From: Okapia johnstoni
Taxonomy: Eukaryota > Chordata > Mammalia > Artiodactyla > Giraffidae
NCBI GenBank assembly: GCA_024291935.2
Contig: CM044307.1
Location: forward strand, 101,003,461 to 101,067,460
Length of the DNA: 64,000 nucleotides
Direction of reading: 5' to 3'
Positions 44,425 through 55,934 of the stretch are shown one piece after another. How positions within the stretch are numbered: position 1 is the stretch's first letter; each line of letters opens with the position of its first letter. The notes below the pieces were generated by a model, which searched no databases, was not told the origin of the DNA, and saw only the letters and a program-made list of their open reading frames with translations. The position numbers and the translations under genes are program-made.

Positions 44425-45783
44425 AGGGCCCCATGTCACTGCTTTGTTCATCTGGTTTAGGTTTATTTCTCAATGGAGTAGTGACCGCGTTTATGTCTGT
44501 TTTCTCTCTCCAGAGATTGAGTGTCCATCTTCTTTATTTCCCTTTCCTTTATCTTCCCTCTGCTTTTCTCCATCTGTTTTTACTAATTCCTTCTCTCTTC
44601 TTCTCCATATATTTCTTCAGCTGATGCACACTCTTATATTTTCAAGCCACTGGCACATATTCTATAGGGCATGCAGATTTTGCAACCATCTTGTGAAAGA
44701 CACATATGCACATGCATATTCACATATACTATGTCCCTCCCCGTCAACACACAGTTCTGTACTCTATGCCTCACTAGTAAATCCTTGTTAGTATGATGAT
44801 TAGGATTGAGTCATTCCTTATTTTATAACTTCTTTGGCTATCTATGATTTTAATCATTACAGAAGACAATATAATAGTGGACATTAAACTCATTTGTAGT
44901 TTCTGTCATTCTACAGAGTGAAAAATAATGTTTTATGAAGCAGTTCATTTTACTTCAGTGAAATTGCTAAAAATTACATTGAATCACCAAGTTGACAAAT
45001 TTATCAAGTGCTTCAATTTACCAAATATAGGTGTCTTTTAATTATTTATAAATGTTATAGCAATTTATAAAGGATATGGTGGTTTAATATCTGGATGAGG
45101 CTGACTTGCTTAAGTGTCTGAGCTCAGAGGACAGCTTGGATGTGGACTGTAGACTACAGAATGACTGTATTATTTTCCTATTGCTGCTGTAAAAATTTAC
45201 CACAAATTTAGTGAAATGTTATTGAAATAGTTAAAAGAAACATACACTTTGTAATTTGCTAATTTTGGGAACTTGGAAAATGGACTTTTCCAATTCAGTC
45301 ATTTGGCCGATTGGCTTTCAGTGAACTGACTTTCGAAAATTTTATTTTTGGCGTATTGATGTGCTTTCCTTTCAGATACCTTACGTCATTTGAACTTTAC
45401 AGTAATTCTGATTATTATTCTGTAATAATTCTGAATAATTTTTGATTTTCTAGTGGCAAGTAGGTGAAGTTGTATCCAGTTTTCTTAACATAAATTATTC
45501 TAAGCATTGTGAATCATATTGAGATGCACACACTTTGCCAATTTGTCTCCTAACTGGTGATATGAAAGTTGATCTCTTGGCTAAAGTGGCATTTGCTAGC
45601 TTTTGCCATTGTTGTGTTACATTTTTTTCCTTGTTGGAAACCATAGCAATCTATGTGAGAAATGCTATGAGAATATGTAAATATCCTGTTCAACAAACTG
45701 TCAACCAGTGGTTTTAACATCCATTGATGATTTTTGCTTAAATTAATTTTTACCTTGTTGGTTTCACAGAGGCTTCTCTTTCC
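44425..45783. other. Unassigned DNA, no gene seen
   Basis: Pyrimidine-rich around 44500-44620, giving chance frames (134 codons at 44387-44791). 'ctattgctgctgtaaaaatt' near 45180 resembles a widespread old repeat that could not be named. Confidence 0.45.
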
Positions 45784-45898
45784 TTTTCTTTTTTTGGCCA
45801 TGCCACAAGTGTTTGTGAGATCTTAGTTCCCCAACAAGGGATCAGACCCAGGCTCCTGACAATGGAATGCGGAGTCCTAATCACGTGACCACCATGGT
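45784..45898 (-). mobile_element. CHR-1-type tRNA SINE fragment
   Basis: Antisense copy: 'ttttttggccatgccacaag', 'atcttagttccccaacaagg', 'gcggagtcctaatcacgtga'. Its sense counterpart is at 52612-52738. Confidence 0.85.
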
Positions 45899-46633
45899 GT
45901 TTTTCTAATTCTAGTATTAATTCTATATTTATTAGCTGGCATTTTTCTATAAAGAAGTTCTCTCCCACTCCTCTTTCCTTAGTATCACTTTGGATAATTG
46001 GATTTTTAAAAATAACTCACTATCATTGTTATTCTTTCTGAGTTGAAATTATCACAGAGTTAGCTTTAGGATAGCTCTTGTGTCCTCTGACTTGTTTCTA
46101 TCAGGTTTTGAGCCTTTCTTGGCTTTATAAAATGATAAAATATCCCAGCCTCATCTTGTGCTTTCTCTGCCCCAGATCTGGAACCATTAATTTCTTTGAG
46201 AAGACTGGCATGGAAAGGTATTAGAAGTAAAAATCTAACACTAAGTGTTTTCACTGCTACTAAGCTGTTGTTTCTAGGCCCTTGCAGAGGTCAGGACTGG
46301 AAATAAATTAAAATTAAAAAATGAGTTCTTATTGATACCTATATTTTAAATCAATCAAAATAAGAGTTTTTCCTTCTTCCATTCCACATTTGCATCTTCT
46401 TTCTCCCTCAGTGAAAACTCTGTTTCCCCAAACATTAATGTATTTATTCATTTGCTTTATCATGCAATTTTAAGTTCATAGTACTTTTTTTGTCTTTGAG
46501 TTATGCTGTAAACGTGCATTGTGAGACATTTTATTTGCTATCCTTATTCATCCATATGATTTTTTTAAAGAATTTTTAGACAAATTTGGATTAAGACTTC
46601 ATTATTCTGTGGAGACACAGAGAACTATGAACT
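45899..46633. other. Unassigned AT-rich DNA, no gene seen
   Basis: No recognised element. This is the AT-rich host context of the GC-rich insert. Confidence 0.5.
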
Positions 46634-46999
46634 GTGTTTTCAAGCTTTTTTTTTTTTTTTCTTTTTTTTTGCGGGGAGGGAAAGGGCGGAAGGGCCCCCC
46701 CGCAAGCAGCCACGGGCGCCCTTCCCTCTCCCCACCGCCGGTGACAAAAGGAAGGGGACGCGCGCGCGGCCGCGTGCGGCAGCGGCGACAGGCGCGCCAC
46801 CGGGCCCCCCGGCCCCACGCGCCCCCCCTGGGACAGGGGACGGCGGAGCCGCCCTGCGACGTCCCCGACTCTCGTCCGCGCCGCGCGCCTCTCCCCCGTT
46901 CCCCCGTCCCAGCCCGCGGGCGAGGGCCCGCGGCGGGGAAGCAGAGGAGGCCGCGGCACCCCGAGGCCGGGAGGCGCCGCGAGGTGTTTTCAAGCTTTT
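46634..46999 (-). mobile_element. GC-rich poly(A)-tailed retrocopy of an unidentified RNA
   Basis: A 313-bp body (46671-46983) of roughly 80% GC, with about fifty CpGs by hand count, sits in AT-rich DNA. On the minus strand it ends in a 21-base tail (A9-G-A11). A perfect 16-bp TSD (gtgttttcaagctttt) lies at 46634-46649 and 46984-46999. The minus-strand junction is TTT/AAAAGC, the L1-endonuclease type of site. This is an L1-mediated processed insertion. Its source could be a pre-rRNA spacer, a GC-rich 5' leader or a lncRNA, and I do not recognise it. The frames of about 120-130 codons through it are composition artefacts. Confidence 0.88.
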
Positions 47000-47794
47000 A
47001 AAGCCTGAGTTGACCCACATCCTGTCAATCTTCATTTCACTATTACCACAAAAACATTTGATTTGTCACACCGAATCTGGGATGAGAGAAGTGGAAATCT
47101 ATTACAGGCCTAGAAGGATAGGTGGAATACTGCTGATGACAAAACATCAATCTCAGCGACCAAAAATGCTTATAAAATATACAACCAAGCAATCTTTGTT
47201 AAGTCTTTAGCTATTCTCTTGGACTAGGTTGTCCAGAAAACAAAGTCTGAGGCAAAAGTGTATGTGAAACTTTTAATCAGGGAATACCGGGAAGCTGGTG
47301 TGAGTTAAAAGGAGAATGAGGCAAGAGAAGGAGTGAGAGCTAGAGGAGGATATATTCTGAGCTGATCATAATATCACCTGATATCAAATGCAAATAATTT
47401 CTCACTCTTGAAAGGCCTCCTTACAATAGAGCCTGTTAAATTACATCCCTGGCCAGTCCATGTTAGAAAGAAGAAATTATCCCTCAGTTCTTATCTTCCA
47501 TTGCTCAAAGGATTACTTCATAAAGTGCTAGCTGCTCTGCATTTTGGGTTTGCATGGGTGTGGCTTGGGCAAGCGAGGCAATGTCTTTATACCTCAGTGG
47601 CAACATGAAAGCCCTGGGCTAGGAGATAAAAGATATATTCATTGACATGAATGGTCTGATGCTGTTGGGTTAAACTATTGGAATCCATATAGAATTGATT
47701 GTCAAAGTGAAGGTTCAGTTGGATCAGTTGGACAAGGACCCCAAAGACACATGGGGCTAAGACTATATGTGGTAAAGCATAAGAAATATCTGAC
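47000..47794. other. Unassigned, partly LTR-like DNA
   Basis: 47220-47600 ('aggttgtccagaaaacaaag', 'acttttaatcagggaatacc', 'ggaagctggtgtgag') has the look of an old LTR-retroelement repeat, but no family was fixed. No gene is seen. Confidence 0.35.
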
Positions 47795-47885
47795 ATAATC
47801 GCTTTTATCTCTGAATCTTAGTTATTACCTTAATTATATCTATAAAATAGAGGCAATAATAATTATCTATGGGTAGCATATATTT
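47795..47885 (+). mobile_element. MIR SINE fragment
   Basis: Sense MIR core: 'ctctgaatcttagttattac', 'ctataaaatagaggcaataa'. Confidence 0.55.
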
Positions 47886-48119
47886 ATGCCAACAGGGAAG
47901 CCCTGTTGCATATGTAATAAAACTCATCATGTCTTCTATAAGACAAGTCATTTTTCTGACTCTAATTTGTTCATTAATGACATTTGAATTGTTCTTATTT
48001 AGATTTAAGACTTTGGAGCTATCTGTGACTCCTGCTGCTTTTTACTGTGCAATGACAGTTAAAAGCCTGGTCATGTAGAACCTAACTCCACAGTGGCTCT
48101 CGAATCTTTTATGTAATTT

Positions 48120-48420
48120 CCAACACCATCACTTTAATTCAGGCTGAGCACATTTTGCCTGAAATAGCCACCCAATGTTTTCTGTACTTCCCACCTCTTC
48201 TTTCTCTTGCTCACTCTGAAAACAGTACAGAATAATCTTCCTAAAGCATCTGATAATGTTTTTCTTCATAATGTCAACTACTTCCAAAATTCTACCAAAT
48301 TAAATTTAACCTTTTTTCTGTAGGGTATAAAACAATCCACAAATTAATTAAACCTGCCTTGTCTACCTGCTTCTGTTTTACTAATATCCATGTATCTGAT
48401 TGTAACAAAACTAGATTTTA
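48120..48420 (+). mobile_element. L2 3' region remnant
   Basis: Decayed L2 order: 'agaataatcttcctaaagca', 'gtcaactacttccaaaattc', 'gtagggtataaaacaatcca'. Confidence 0.45.
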
Positions 48421-48916
48421 CAGGTTTTCTTGGACATACTAGGCTTTCTTGATGTTATTCCTTGCTCATATTTTCTTCAATCTTTTTTTAAAAAATTGAA
48501 GTATAGTTGATTTACAATATTGTGTTCAGGTATAAGCAAAGTAATTCAATTTTTTCAGATTCTTTTCAACTATAGGTTATTGCAAGATACTGAATATAGT
48601 TCCCTGTGCTATACAATAAGCCCTTGTTGTTTATCTATTTTAGATATAGTAGTGTGTATCTGTTAATCGCCAAATCCTTAATTTATACTCCCTCAATTTT
48701 TCCCCTATGGTAACTGTAAGTTTTTCTCTGTGTTTGTCAATCATTTTTGTAAGTAAGTTCATTTGCATCATCATTTTTGTATTCCACATATAAGTAATAT
48801 CTTATAATATTCATCTTTATCTGACTTACTTCATTTAGCATAATAATCTCTAGGTTCATTTATGTTGCTGCAGATGGTGCTATGTCATTCTTTTTATGGC
48901 TGAGTAATATTCCATT

Positions 48917-49795
48917 TGGCCTTTTATACAATTCATGAAGTTCTCATGGCAAGTATACTGGGGTGGTGCCGTTCTCTTCTCCAGTGGATCACATTTTGTC
49001 AGAACTCTCAGCTATGGCCCATCTGTCTTGGGTGGCCCAGCACGGCATGACTCATAGCTTCACTTAGTTAGGCAAGGCCCTTTGCCTGACCGTGATCTGT
49101 GAAGGAGGAAAGTTAAAGAGCCAGCTTAAGACCAAATATTAAAACAAACTAAGATACTGGTATCTGGCCCCATTACTTCATGGCAAATAGAAAGGGGAAA
49201 GGTGGAAGTAATGACAGTTTCCTCTTCCTGGGCTCCAAAATCACTGTGGGTGGCAACCGCATCCATGAAATCAGAAGACAGTCGCTTCTTGGCAGGAAAG
49301 TGATGACAAACCTAGACAGTGTGTTTAAAAGCGGATACATTAGTCTGCCAACAAAAGTCCATATAGTTGAGGCTATGGTCTTTCCAGTGGTCACATACGG
49401 TTGTGAGAGCTAGGCTATAAACAAGGCAGAATGCCAAAGAATTGATGCCTTTGAACTGTGGTGCTGGAGAGGACCCCTGAAAGTCCCTTGGACAGCAAGA
49501 AGATCAAACCAGTCAATTTTAAGGGAGATCAACCCTGAATATTCACTGGAAGGACTGATGCTGAAGCTCCAGCATTTTGATCATCTGATGCTAACAGATG
49601 ACTCACTGAAAAAGTCCCTGATGCTGGGAAAGATTGAGGGCAGAAGGAGAAGAGGGTGTCAGGGGAAAAGATGGCTGGACGGCATCACTGCTGCGATGAA
49701 CATGAACTTGGGCAGACTCCAGGAAAGAGAGGCCTGGTGTGCTGCAGTCCATGGAGTCACAAGGAGTCAGGCATGACTGGGAGCCTGAACAACAA
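48917..49795 (+). mobile_element. BovB: inverted 5' end joined to 3' region
   Basis: 48917-49097 is the BovB 5' end on minus ('catggcaagtatactggggt', 'tctgtcttgggtggcccagc'). 49098-49795 is the C-terminal region and 3' end on plus ('ggctccaaaatcactgtggg' to 'gcctgaacaacaacaac'). The middle of the element, most of EN and RT, is missing. A short frame reads SGYISLPTKVHIVEAMVFPV. A TSD was not resolved. Confidence 0.85.
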
Positions 49796-50070
49796 CAACA
49801 CTCTATGGTATGCCACATCTTCTTTATCCTTTCATCTGTCAATGAATGGTTAAGTTGCTTCCATATCTTGTCTATTGTGAATAGACACGAACATGCTATG
49901 AACATTGGGGTGCATATAAATTTTCAAATTAGCATTTTTGTTTTTTTTCAAATATATGCCCAGGAGTGGAATCTCTGAATCATATGGTAACACTATTTTT
50001 AATTTTTAAAGGAACCCCCATACTGTTCTCCATAGTGGCTGTACCAATTTACATTCCCACCAACTGTGCA

Positions 50071-50280
50071 GGCTTCTCTGATGGCTCAGATGGTAAAGAA
50101 TCTGCCTGCAATGTGAGATATCCAGGTTTGACCCATGAATCAGAAAGATCCCCTGGAGAAGGAAATGGCAACCCACTCCAGTATTCTTGACTAGAGAATC
50201 CCATGGACAGGGGAGCCTGGTGGGCTACAGTCCATGGGGTTGCAAAGAGTCAGACATGACTGAGCAGTTAACACACACAC
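50071..50280 (+). mobile_element. Bov-tA SINE, nested in L1
   Basis: Head 'ggcttctctgatggctcaga', body 'gaaggaaatggcaaccc', end 'gactgagcagttaacac' plus (AC)n. A 9/10 TSD (caac-t/a-gtgca) lies at 50061-50070 and 50281-50290. Confidence 0.92.
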
Positions 50281-50716
50281 CAACAGTGCAGGAGAGTTCT
50301 CTTTTCTCCACACCCTCTCCAGCATTTTTTATTTGTATACTTTTTGATTATGGCCATTCTGACTGGTATGAGGTGATATCCTTTTGTAGTTTTGATTTGC
50401 ATTTCTCTAATAATTAGCGATTCTGAGCATCTTTTCATGTGCCTGTTGGCCATATGTATGTCTTCTCTGGAAAATATTTCCCTCGATCTTAAATGCCCTA
50501 TGCCCTTTCTATTACTGCTGTTTCTTGAAAACATTCACCTTCCTTCAAAACGTATCTTTAAAATTATCTCCTTCAGGAAGACTGGGCAGTATCATCAGGC
50601 CTGCTGGTTTAATCATCACCAGCAGCCAATCTCTTCCCTGGGTGTTCTGTTTTCTTCACTTCTTATTTGGGCTGTTTTTTACCTTCTTTTAAGGAAAAGT
50701 ATATATGTGGTGGGGG

Positions 50717-50766
50717 AGTGTGTGTGTGTGTGTGTGTGCACATGTGCATATGTACATGTACATGTG
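50717..50766. repeat. (GT)n and alternating purine-pyrimidine tract
   Basis: About ten GT units continue into 'gcacatgtgcatatgtacatg', so roughly 50 bases alternate almost perfectly. Short palindromes (gcacatgtgc, acatgtacatgt) lie in it. Confidence 0.92.
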
Positions 50767-52243
50767 GCTATTATATTATCAGTGCCACATCCTGAGTTGC
50801 TGTCCAGTTTAAGAGCTTAGCCCAAGGGAGGGAAGAGGTGAACTTGGAAGGCTCAGATGAGGGAAATTGGAGGTGATTATGCTCCAATTTCCAGAACAAG
50901 AGAACCATGGTCTATATTCCTAGATAGAGCTCCTTGATCATACAAGCCTATAGAAAGATCTTTCTCAGCTGCCACCAGGCTATGAAGCATGAGACAGATT
51001 GATGCTAATCAATTTTGCAAAGACTATGTATGTATCTGCTGTTTTGGATAATCTGGCAGGACTGGGAAAGGGTCAGAAGAAATGTCTTTTTTTCCCCGAA
51101 GGCTTAGGAAGGTGAAGGGGACATTGAATCTCATGTACCAAAAATGTTTAATTACAAACAACTAAAGTCAATTACATTTAAAAAATTTAGTAAACAATAG
51201 TTCAATCAGTAAATCTCTACCAGAGCCCTTTAGAGTAATGTAAAATAATATTTGACAGTTTCAAACACTCAGATATCACTTGCTTTATTTGGATGGAGTT
51301 ATTTTTACTAATAACAAAATTGGGGAGAAATGACTTATTGCATATAAACTAACATTTTGTACTAGTGAGAATATATTTTGGTAGGAAAAAGATTATGGCT
51401 AAAAATAGTAACCTGGAAAAGTCATTTTATCAGGCAGATTCTGACTGAGAGAGATCCTAAAATGCTTGTCTTAAGAAATGTTTAATCTTAGATCTATTTT
51501 TCAATCATTTTAAGGATTTACTATCAAGATTGCCTCTTGATATTGATATTGGATATTAAACAAGGTTTCTGGTTTCAAAGTAAATAGACTTTTATTTATT
51601 AAGAAGAGACCTGCTTATAAGAAGGAAGCTGGCTAATTTTGGCCCATTTCCCTGGAATCACAATTTCCTATTTGATGGGAATGTGAGGAGCATGATTGTT
51701 TATACTCCAGAAAAGACAGTGGGAAGAAGAGAGGAAAGAGCATCAAGGGACTGACCTTTTGACCCAGCTGACAGCCAAAGAATCCAAGATTTTAGAATTA
51801 GGACTGCAGTGCATCAGGGGTAAATCTTCCTAAGGCAAATGAAATATGATTCTGAGTTCTGTGAAGAATGCAAGACTCTCTCCCAATTATCTCCTAAATT
51901 TGTTCTCTCCCCATCATTGTTTCTCCACCGGATACATGCAACAGCTTCTTAGCTGGTCCCATTGCTAGCAAGTTGACCGAGCTTCAGTTCACCCACAGTT
52001 TGCTGCTAGTGTTATAACTGAAATGAAAGAAATTGTCTATTTTTGCTCTCCAAGACAGTATCTGGCAGTAACAGATAAATAAAAACATTTTAAAAATTAG
52101 TGAATGAATGCATTTTTCAAAGTAACAAATTCAAAAATTTGTTCTTGAACTCTGGGATCCTTAAGCAGTGGTGGAACAAAGGATTATTTGAGGCTAAGGA
52201 AAGGGGATGGCCTTTAAACTTTTCAAATCTTTGTTGTCTACCC
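50767..52243. other. Unassigned DNA, no gene seen
   Basis: A 1.5-kb stretch without recognised repeats or exons. Confidence 0.5.
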
Positions 52244-52251
52244 CTGTAGTG

Positions 52252-52480
52252 TGTGCGTGCGTGCTGCTAAGTTGCTTCAGTTGTGTCTGCTTGTTTGTAA
52301 CCCTATGGACTGTAGCCCTCTAGGCTGCTCTGTCCATGGTTTCTCTAGGCAAAAATACTGGATTGGGTTGCCATGCCCTCCTCCAGAGAATCTTCCCAGC
52401 CCATGGATCAAACCCATGTCTCTTTCGTCACCTGCATTAGAAGGCAGGTTCTTTACCACAAGCGTCACCTGGGAAGCCCT
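52252..52480 (-). mobile_element. Bov-tA SINE
   Basis: Antisense copy ending 'gcgtcacctgggaagcc'. An 8-bp TSD (ctgtagtg) lies at 52244-52251 and 52481-52488. Confidence 0.92.
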
Positions 52481-52611
52481 CTGTAGTGCATACTGTGGTG
52501 CATTCACCAGATCCTGCCTTCATCACCAAGGCCTTCATTCCCTCTAGGGCCGGGAATGTTGGCTGTTGGTGGTTCACAACTGATTCCTTCCCTAAAAAAT
52601 TAATTTAGGGG

Positions 52612-52738
52612 ACTTCCCTGGCACTCCAGTGATTAAGAGACTATGTTTCCACTGCAAGGGGCATGGATTCTGTCTTTGGTCAGGGAACTAAGATCCCACA
52701 TGCCATGCTGCACAGCCACAGGAAAAAAAAAAAAAGAA
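52612..52738 (+). mobile_element. CHR-1-type tRNA SINE
   Basis: Head 'gggacttccctggcactcca', then 'gggaactaagatcccacatg' and 'gctgcacagccacagg' with an A13-14 tail. The tail is still fairly long, although the family is older than the Bov SINEs. Confidence 0.88.
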
Positions 52739-52910
52739 CGAAAATTATTGAGTTAGCCCAAAAACCAACTGTACGATTGTTCTAGTAGTGCTAAGTTGTC
52801 TTTAACTTCATTCGAAACAATTTTGTTACAATAGATTGTATTGTGACAGCTGTTATATCACTGTGCATTTAAGAAAACATAAAAACTGGTGAATTTTTGT
52901 ATAGCCATTT

Positions 52911-54135
52911 TAATATTGACGGTGAAAGAAAAAATATTTTCAACATATTATGCTCTAGTATTTCAAAAAAGGTGAAAAAGCAACTGAAATGCAGAAAAAG
53001 ATTTGCACAGTGTATGGAGAAGATGCTGTCATTGATCAAACATGTCTAAAGAGGTTTGTGAAGTTTCATGCTGGGAATTTCTCACTGGATGATGTGCCGC
53101 TGTCAGCTAGACCAGTTGAGGTTGATAGTGATCAAATCGAGACATTAATTGAGAGCAACTGAGAGAGTAGCGTTGAAACATGTACATTACCATATGTAAA
53201 ATTAGACAGCCAGTGGAAATTTGCTGTATGACACAGGGAGCTCAAATCTGGTGCTCTGTGATAATCTAGAGGGATGAGAATGGAGGTGAGAAGGAGGTTC
53301 AAGAGGGAAGGGACATATGTATGTCTATGGCTGATTCATGTCAATATATGACAGAAACCAACACAATATTGTAAAGCAATTATCCTCCAATTAAAAATAA
53401 ACAAATTTAAAGAATCAGTATTATACAATGTGAGAGATAACCACCATACTCAAGGTATCCAAATCAAGCTTTGAAAATCATTTGCACCACCTTGGTTATG
53501 TTTACTGCTTTGATGTTTGGATTCCATGTAAGCTAAGCAAAAAAAAAAAAAAAAAAAAAACCTTCTTGACTGTATTTCACATATTATTCTCTCTACTGAG
53601 ATGTAATGAAAACATTCTGTTTCTAAAACAAATTGTGATGGGCAGTGAAAAATGGATACTGTGCAATAATGTGGAATGAAAGAGATCCACAATGAAATGA
53701 ACCACTATGACCCATGCCAAAGATTTGTCTTCATCCAAAGAAGGTGATGTTGTGTATATGGTGGGATTGGAAGGGAGTCTTCTGTTATGAGCTCCTTCCA
53801 GAAAACTAGACGATTAATTCTAACAGGTGTTGCTCCCAATTAGACCAACTGAAAGTAGCACTCAATGAGCATCTAGAATTAGTAAACAGAATATGTATAA
53901 TCTTTCATCAGAATAATGCAAGACCACATGTTTCTTTGATGACCAGGCAAAAACTGTTACAACTTAACTGGGAAGTTCTGATTCATCTATCATGTTCACC
54001 AGACATTGCACTTTTGGATTTCCATTTATTTAGGTCCTTACAAAATTCTCTAAATGGAAAGAATTTCAATTCCCTGAAAGACTGTAAAAGGCACTTACAA
54101 CAGTTCTTTGCTCTAAAAGGTAGAAAGTTTTAGGA
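52911..54135 (+). pseudogene. Mariner transposase, inactive
   Basis: The reading frame can be followed in pieces. The N-terminal HTH region reads KKGEKATEMQKKICTVYG and CLKRFVKFHAGNFSLDD, ending PLSARPVEVD. The L1 tail then interrupts it. The catalytic part shows GSEKWILCNNVE, where mariners have D in D-E-K-W, and FHQNNARPHVSL, where they have D before N-A-R. The C-terminal SPDIALLDFHLF keeps its Asp. Two of the three acidic catalytic residues are therefore lost, besides frameshifts and the insertion. The enzyme would cut and paste the element at TA sites. Confidence 0.82.
53162..53412 (+). mobile_element. L1 (bovine type) 3' end, nested in mariner
   Basis: A 5'-truncated 3' UTR: 'agcgttgaaacatgtacatt', 'gattcatgtcaatatatgac', 'ttatcctccaattaaaaata'. 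The mariner frame resumes at about 53418 ('gtattatacaatgtgagag'). Confidence 0.88.
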
Positions 54136-54290
54136 ATATGGAATTAAGAAGTTGCTTGGAAAATGGCACAAAAGGTAGTGGTGAAAAAAACAGCGAATAT
54201 ATAGTTCAATAAACTTCTTGGTAAAAATGAACAATATGTCTTTTATTTTTACTTAAAAACTGAAGGAAGTTTTTGGCCAATCCAGTGTAT

Positions 54291-55934
54291 ATCCATAGTG
54301 GGAGTTCTGGGTGGTTTCTGTGGCTAGAGACCAGTCCTTCTGTCCCTCAGTAATCTTAAACAGGAACAGTTTGTACGGAGTTCCAGTAATTAGAAGTGTG
54401 CCTGAGTTACTGAGGAGTGAGACTACAAGAAATACACAGAGAATATATGGGATGACACATACTTATTGTTTTTACTGAGAACATGATTTTATAAACATGA
54501 GAAAGACGTAGCTGCAAAATCATCATACAGCTAATATAAATAACTCAAGCCAAAAATATATCTGAGGCTCTAATGAACTTATTTAAGTAATTTAAGATTG
54601 ATTCAAGAGTTGTCAAAACTATTCTTTATTTTTGAGTTATGTAGATAGCTAAAAAGAAAAAACTGTACTTGAGATCACATCAAAGATTCATACGCAGATA
54701 CACTTCTACCTTATGAACTTAGTTCTAAGATAATATTCCCACAATAAAGGAGAAAAAATGCACTGCAACCCAACACTAAAATAATCTGAAGGGCCTCCAT
54801 GTTCCCTCTTCATGGCCATTATGACATACCTTGATAATCAAGAAAGGCAAAAACGATTGTCCTTGTTTATTTCACAGGGTTATGGCAAGGCAAAAATGAG
54901 ACAGCAGGTAAAGAGGAAGTTGAAAGTAAGGGACAATACAGTGTACATTGCATTGGTAATTTTTAGCATGATTATTTAATGGAAGAGGGGAAAACTCTCC
55001 TAGCTGGTCAAGACATGGCAGTGGAGAAAAAATCCAGATGTAGATTCAGAAGATAATTTCTTTGCATAATCTTTGCTGACCATGTTTATAGAAGTAAATG
55101 TCAAGGTAAGCTTGGCAAGGAACAAAAGAGATGAGTCACATTTCTCCAGTCTCATTCCCGAGATGTTATCTTTTACCTTTCTGAGTATGTACAAGGCTTA
55201 CACTGGGTTTCTGATCCTTTATGGGAAACAGTATGCAAACACTCAAGTAAGAGCAGGGCAGTCATTTTTCATATGTGCTTTGTTTTCATTTCTATGACTT
55301 GGAAAGACCAAGTTTCCAAACGCAGAAATCCATGTAGTTGCCCTGCAGCTCAAGTCCTTGCTTGCACCCTGGACTTAATACAGCAATTAGTTTTAGACAT
55401 GCTTTTAGAAGAGAACGTAAGCTTTGAATTGAAAACGCTTTTCTCTGTGTCTTGCTTTCACATCAGACACAGCCAAGTTCATTTAGAGAGTAGAAAGGTG
55501 TGAATAAGACTTGTCAGTACCTCAATCTTTTTGTGTTTTAAGTATATTTTCCTATGTCTCTGGAACAGCTTCTATATAATCAGCCATTATGTCATAACCT
55601 GCCAAGCCAACAGGTGTTAACAGCAAGAAACTATGCCAATTGCTTTTAGGATACAATGACTTTTATGGCTAAAAATCTTGACTTAATATGCTAGTAGAAA
55701 AGACTATCTTACAGTTTCCTTACAGCTTTATAATGAGAGTGGGATAGCCCTTTCTCAGCTTTAATATCTTGGATCATTGTCTCATATTTTGCTTTTCTTT
55801 TACTTCCAAACTTCTTTACAATATTTTATATTTGTCACCTCTCTTTCCTTCCTATTTATTCTTTATTTTCTTGTGATCTTAATTCAGCCCCCCTACTACC
55901 CTAAAATTTTCTTCACAGTTAGTCAGTAGTAACC
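54291..55934. other. Unassigned DNA, no gene seen
   Basis: No family or exon recognised. Frames at 55073-55297 and 55273-55503 lack motifs. Confidence 0.5.

Larger units (their letters stand above)
48480..50500 (-). mobile_element. L1 3' part, interrupted by BovB and Bov-tA
   Basis: Antisense L1: 3' UTR ('gttccctgtgctatacaata'), then the ORF2 end ('ttatggctgagtaatattcc', 'cactattcattgtgaatag'-like at 49875, 'tctccataggtggctgtacc'-like at 50030, 'tttgatttgcatttctctaa'). A BovB lies at 48917-49795 and a Bov-tA at 50071-50280. It is 5'-truncated near 50500. Confidence 0.88.
52747..54288 (+). mobile_element. Mariner DNA transposon, decayed, with L1 insert
   Basis: Imperfect inverted termini are seen at the left ('gagttagcccaaaaaccaac') and, reversed, at the right ('ggattggccaaaaacttcct'), the ends of a bovine-type mariner. 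About 1.29 kb remains once the L1 tail at 53162-53412 is removed, close to the usual 1.3 kb. An A-run near 53540 replaces coding sequence. Confidence 0.85.

Noticed and set aside
44274..44791. Two overlapping 116- and 134-codon plus-strand frames
   Set aside because: A pyrimidine-rich stretch produces Phe/Leu/Ser-rich translations. No signal peptide plus mature-domain pattern could be supported.
46671..46983. CpG island as the promoter of a host gene
   Set aside because: The TSD and A-tail show the block was inserted as a retrocopy. No first exon or splice donor pattern follows it.
46591..47035. Overlapping frames of 122-131 codons through the GC-rich block, on both strands
   Set aside because: High GC lacks stop codons. 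The products are low-complexity Arg/Pro/Gly, and the frames run into the poly(A) tail and AT-rich flanks. No domain was seen.
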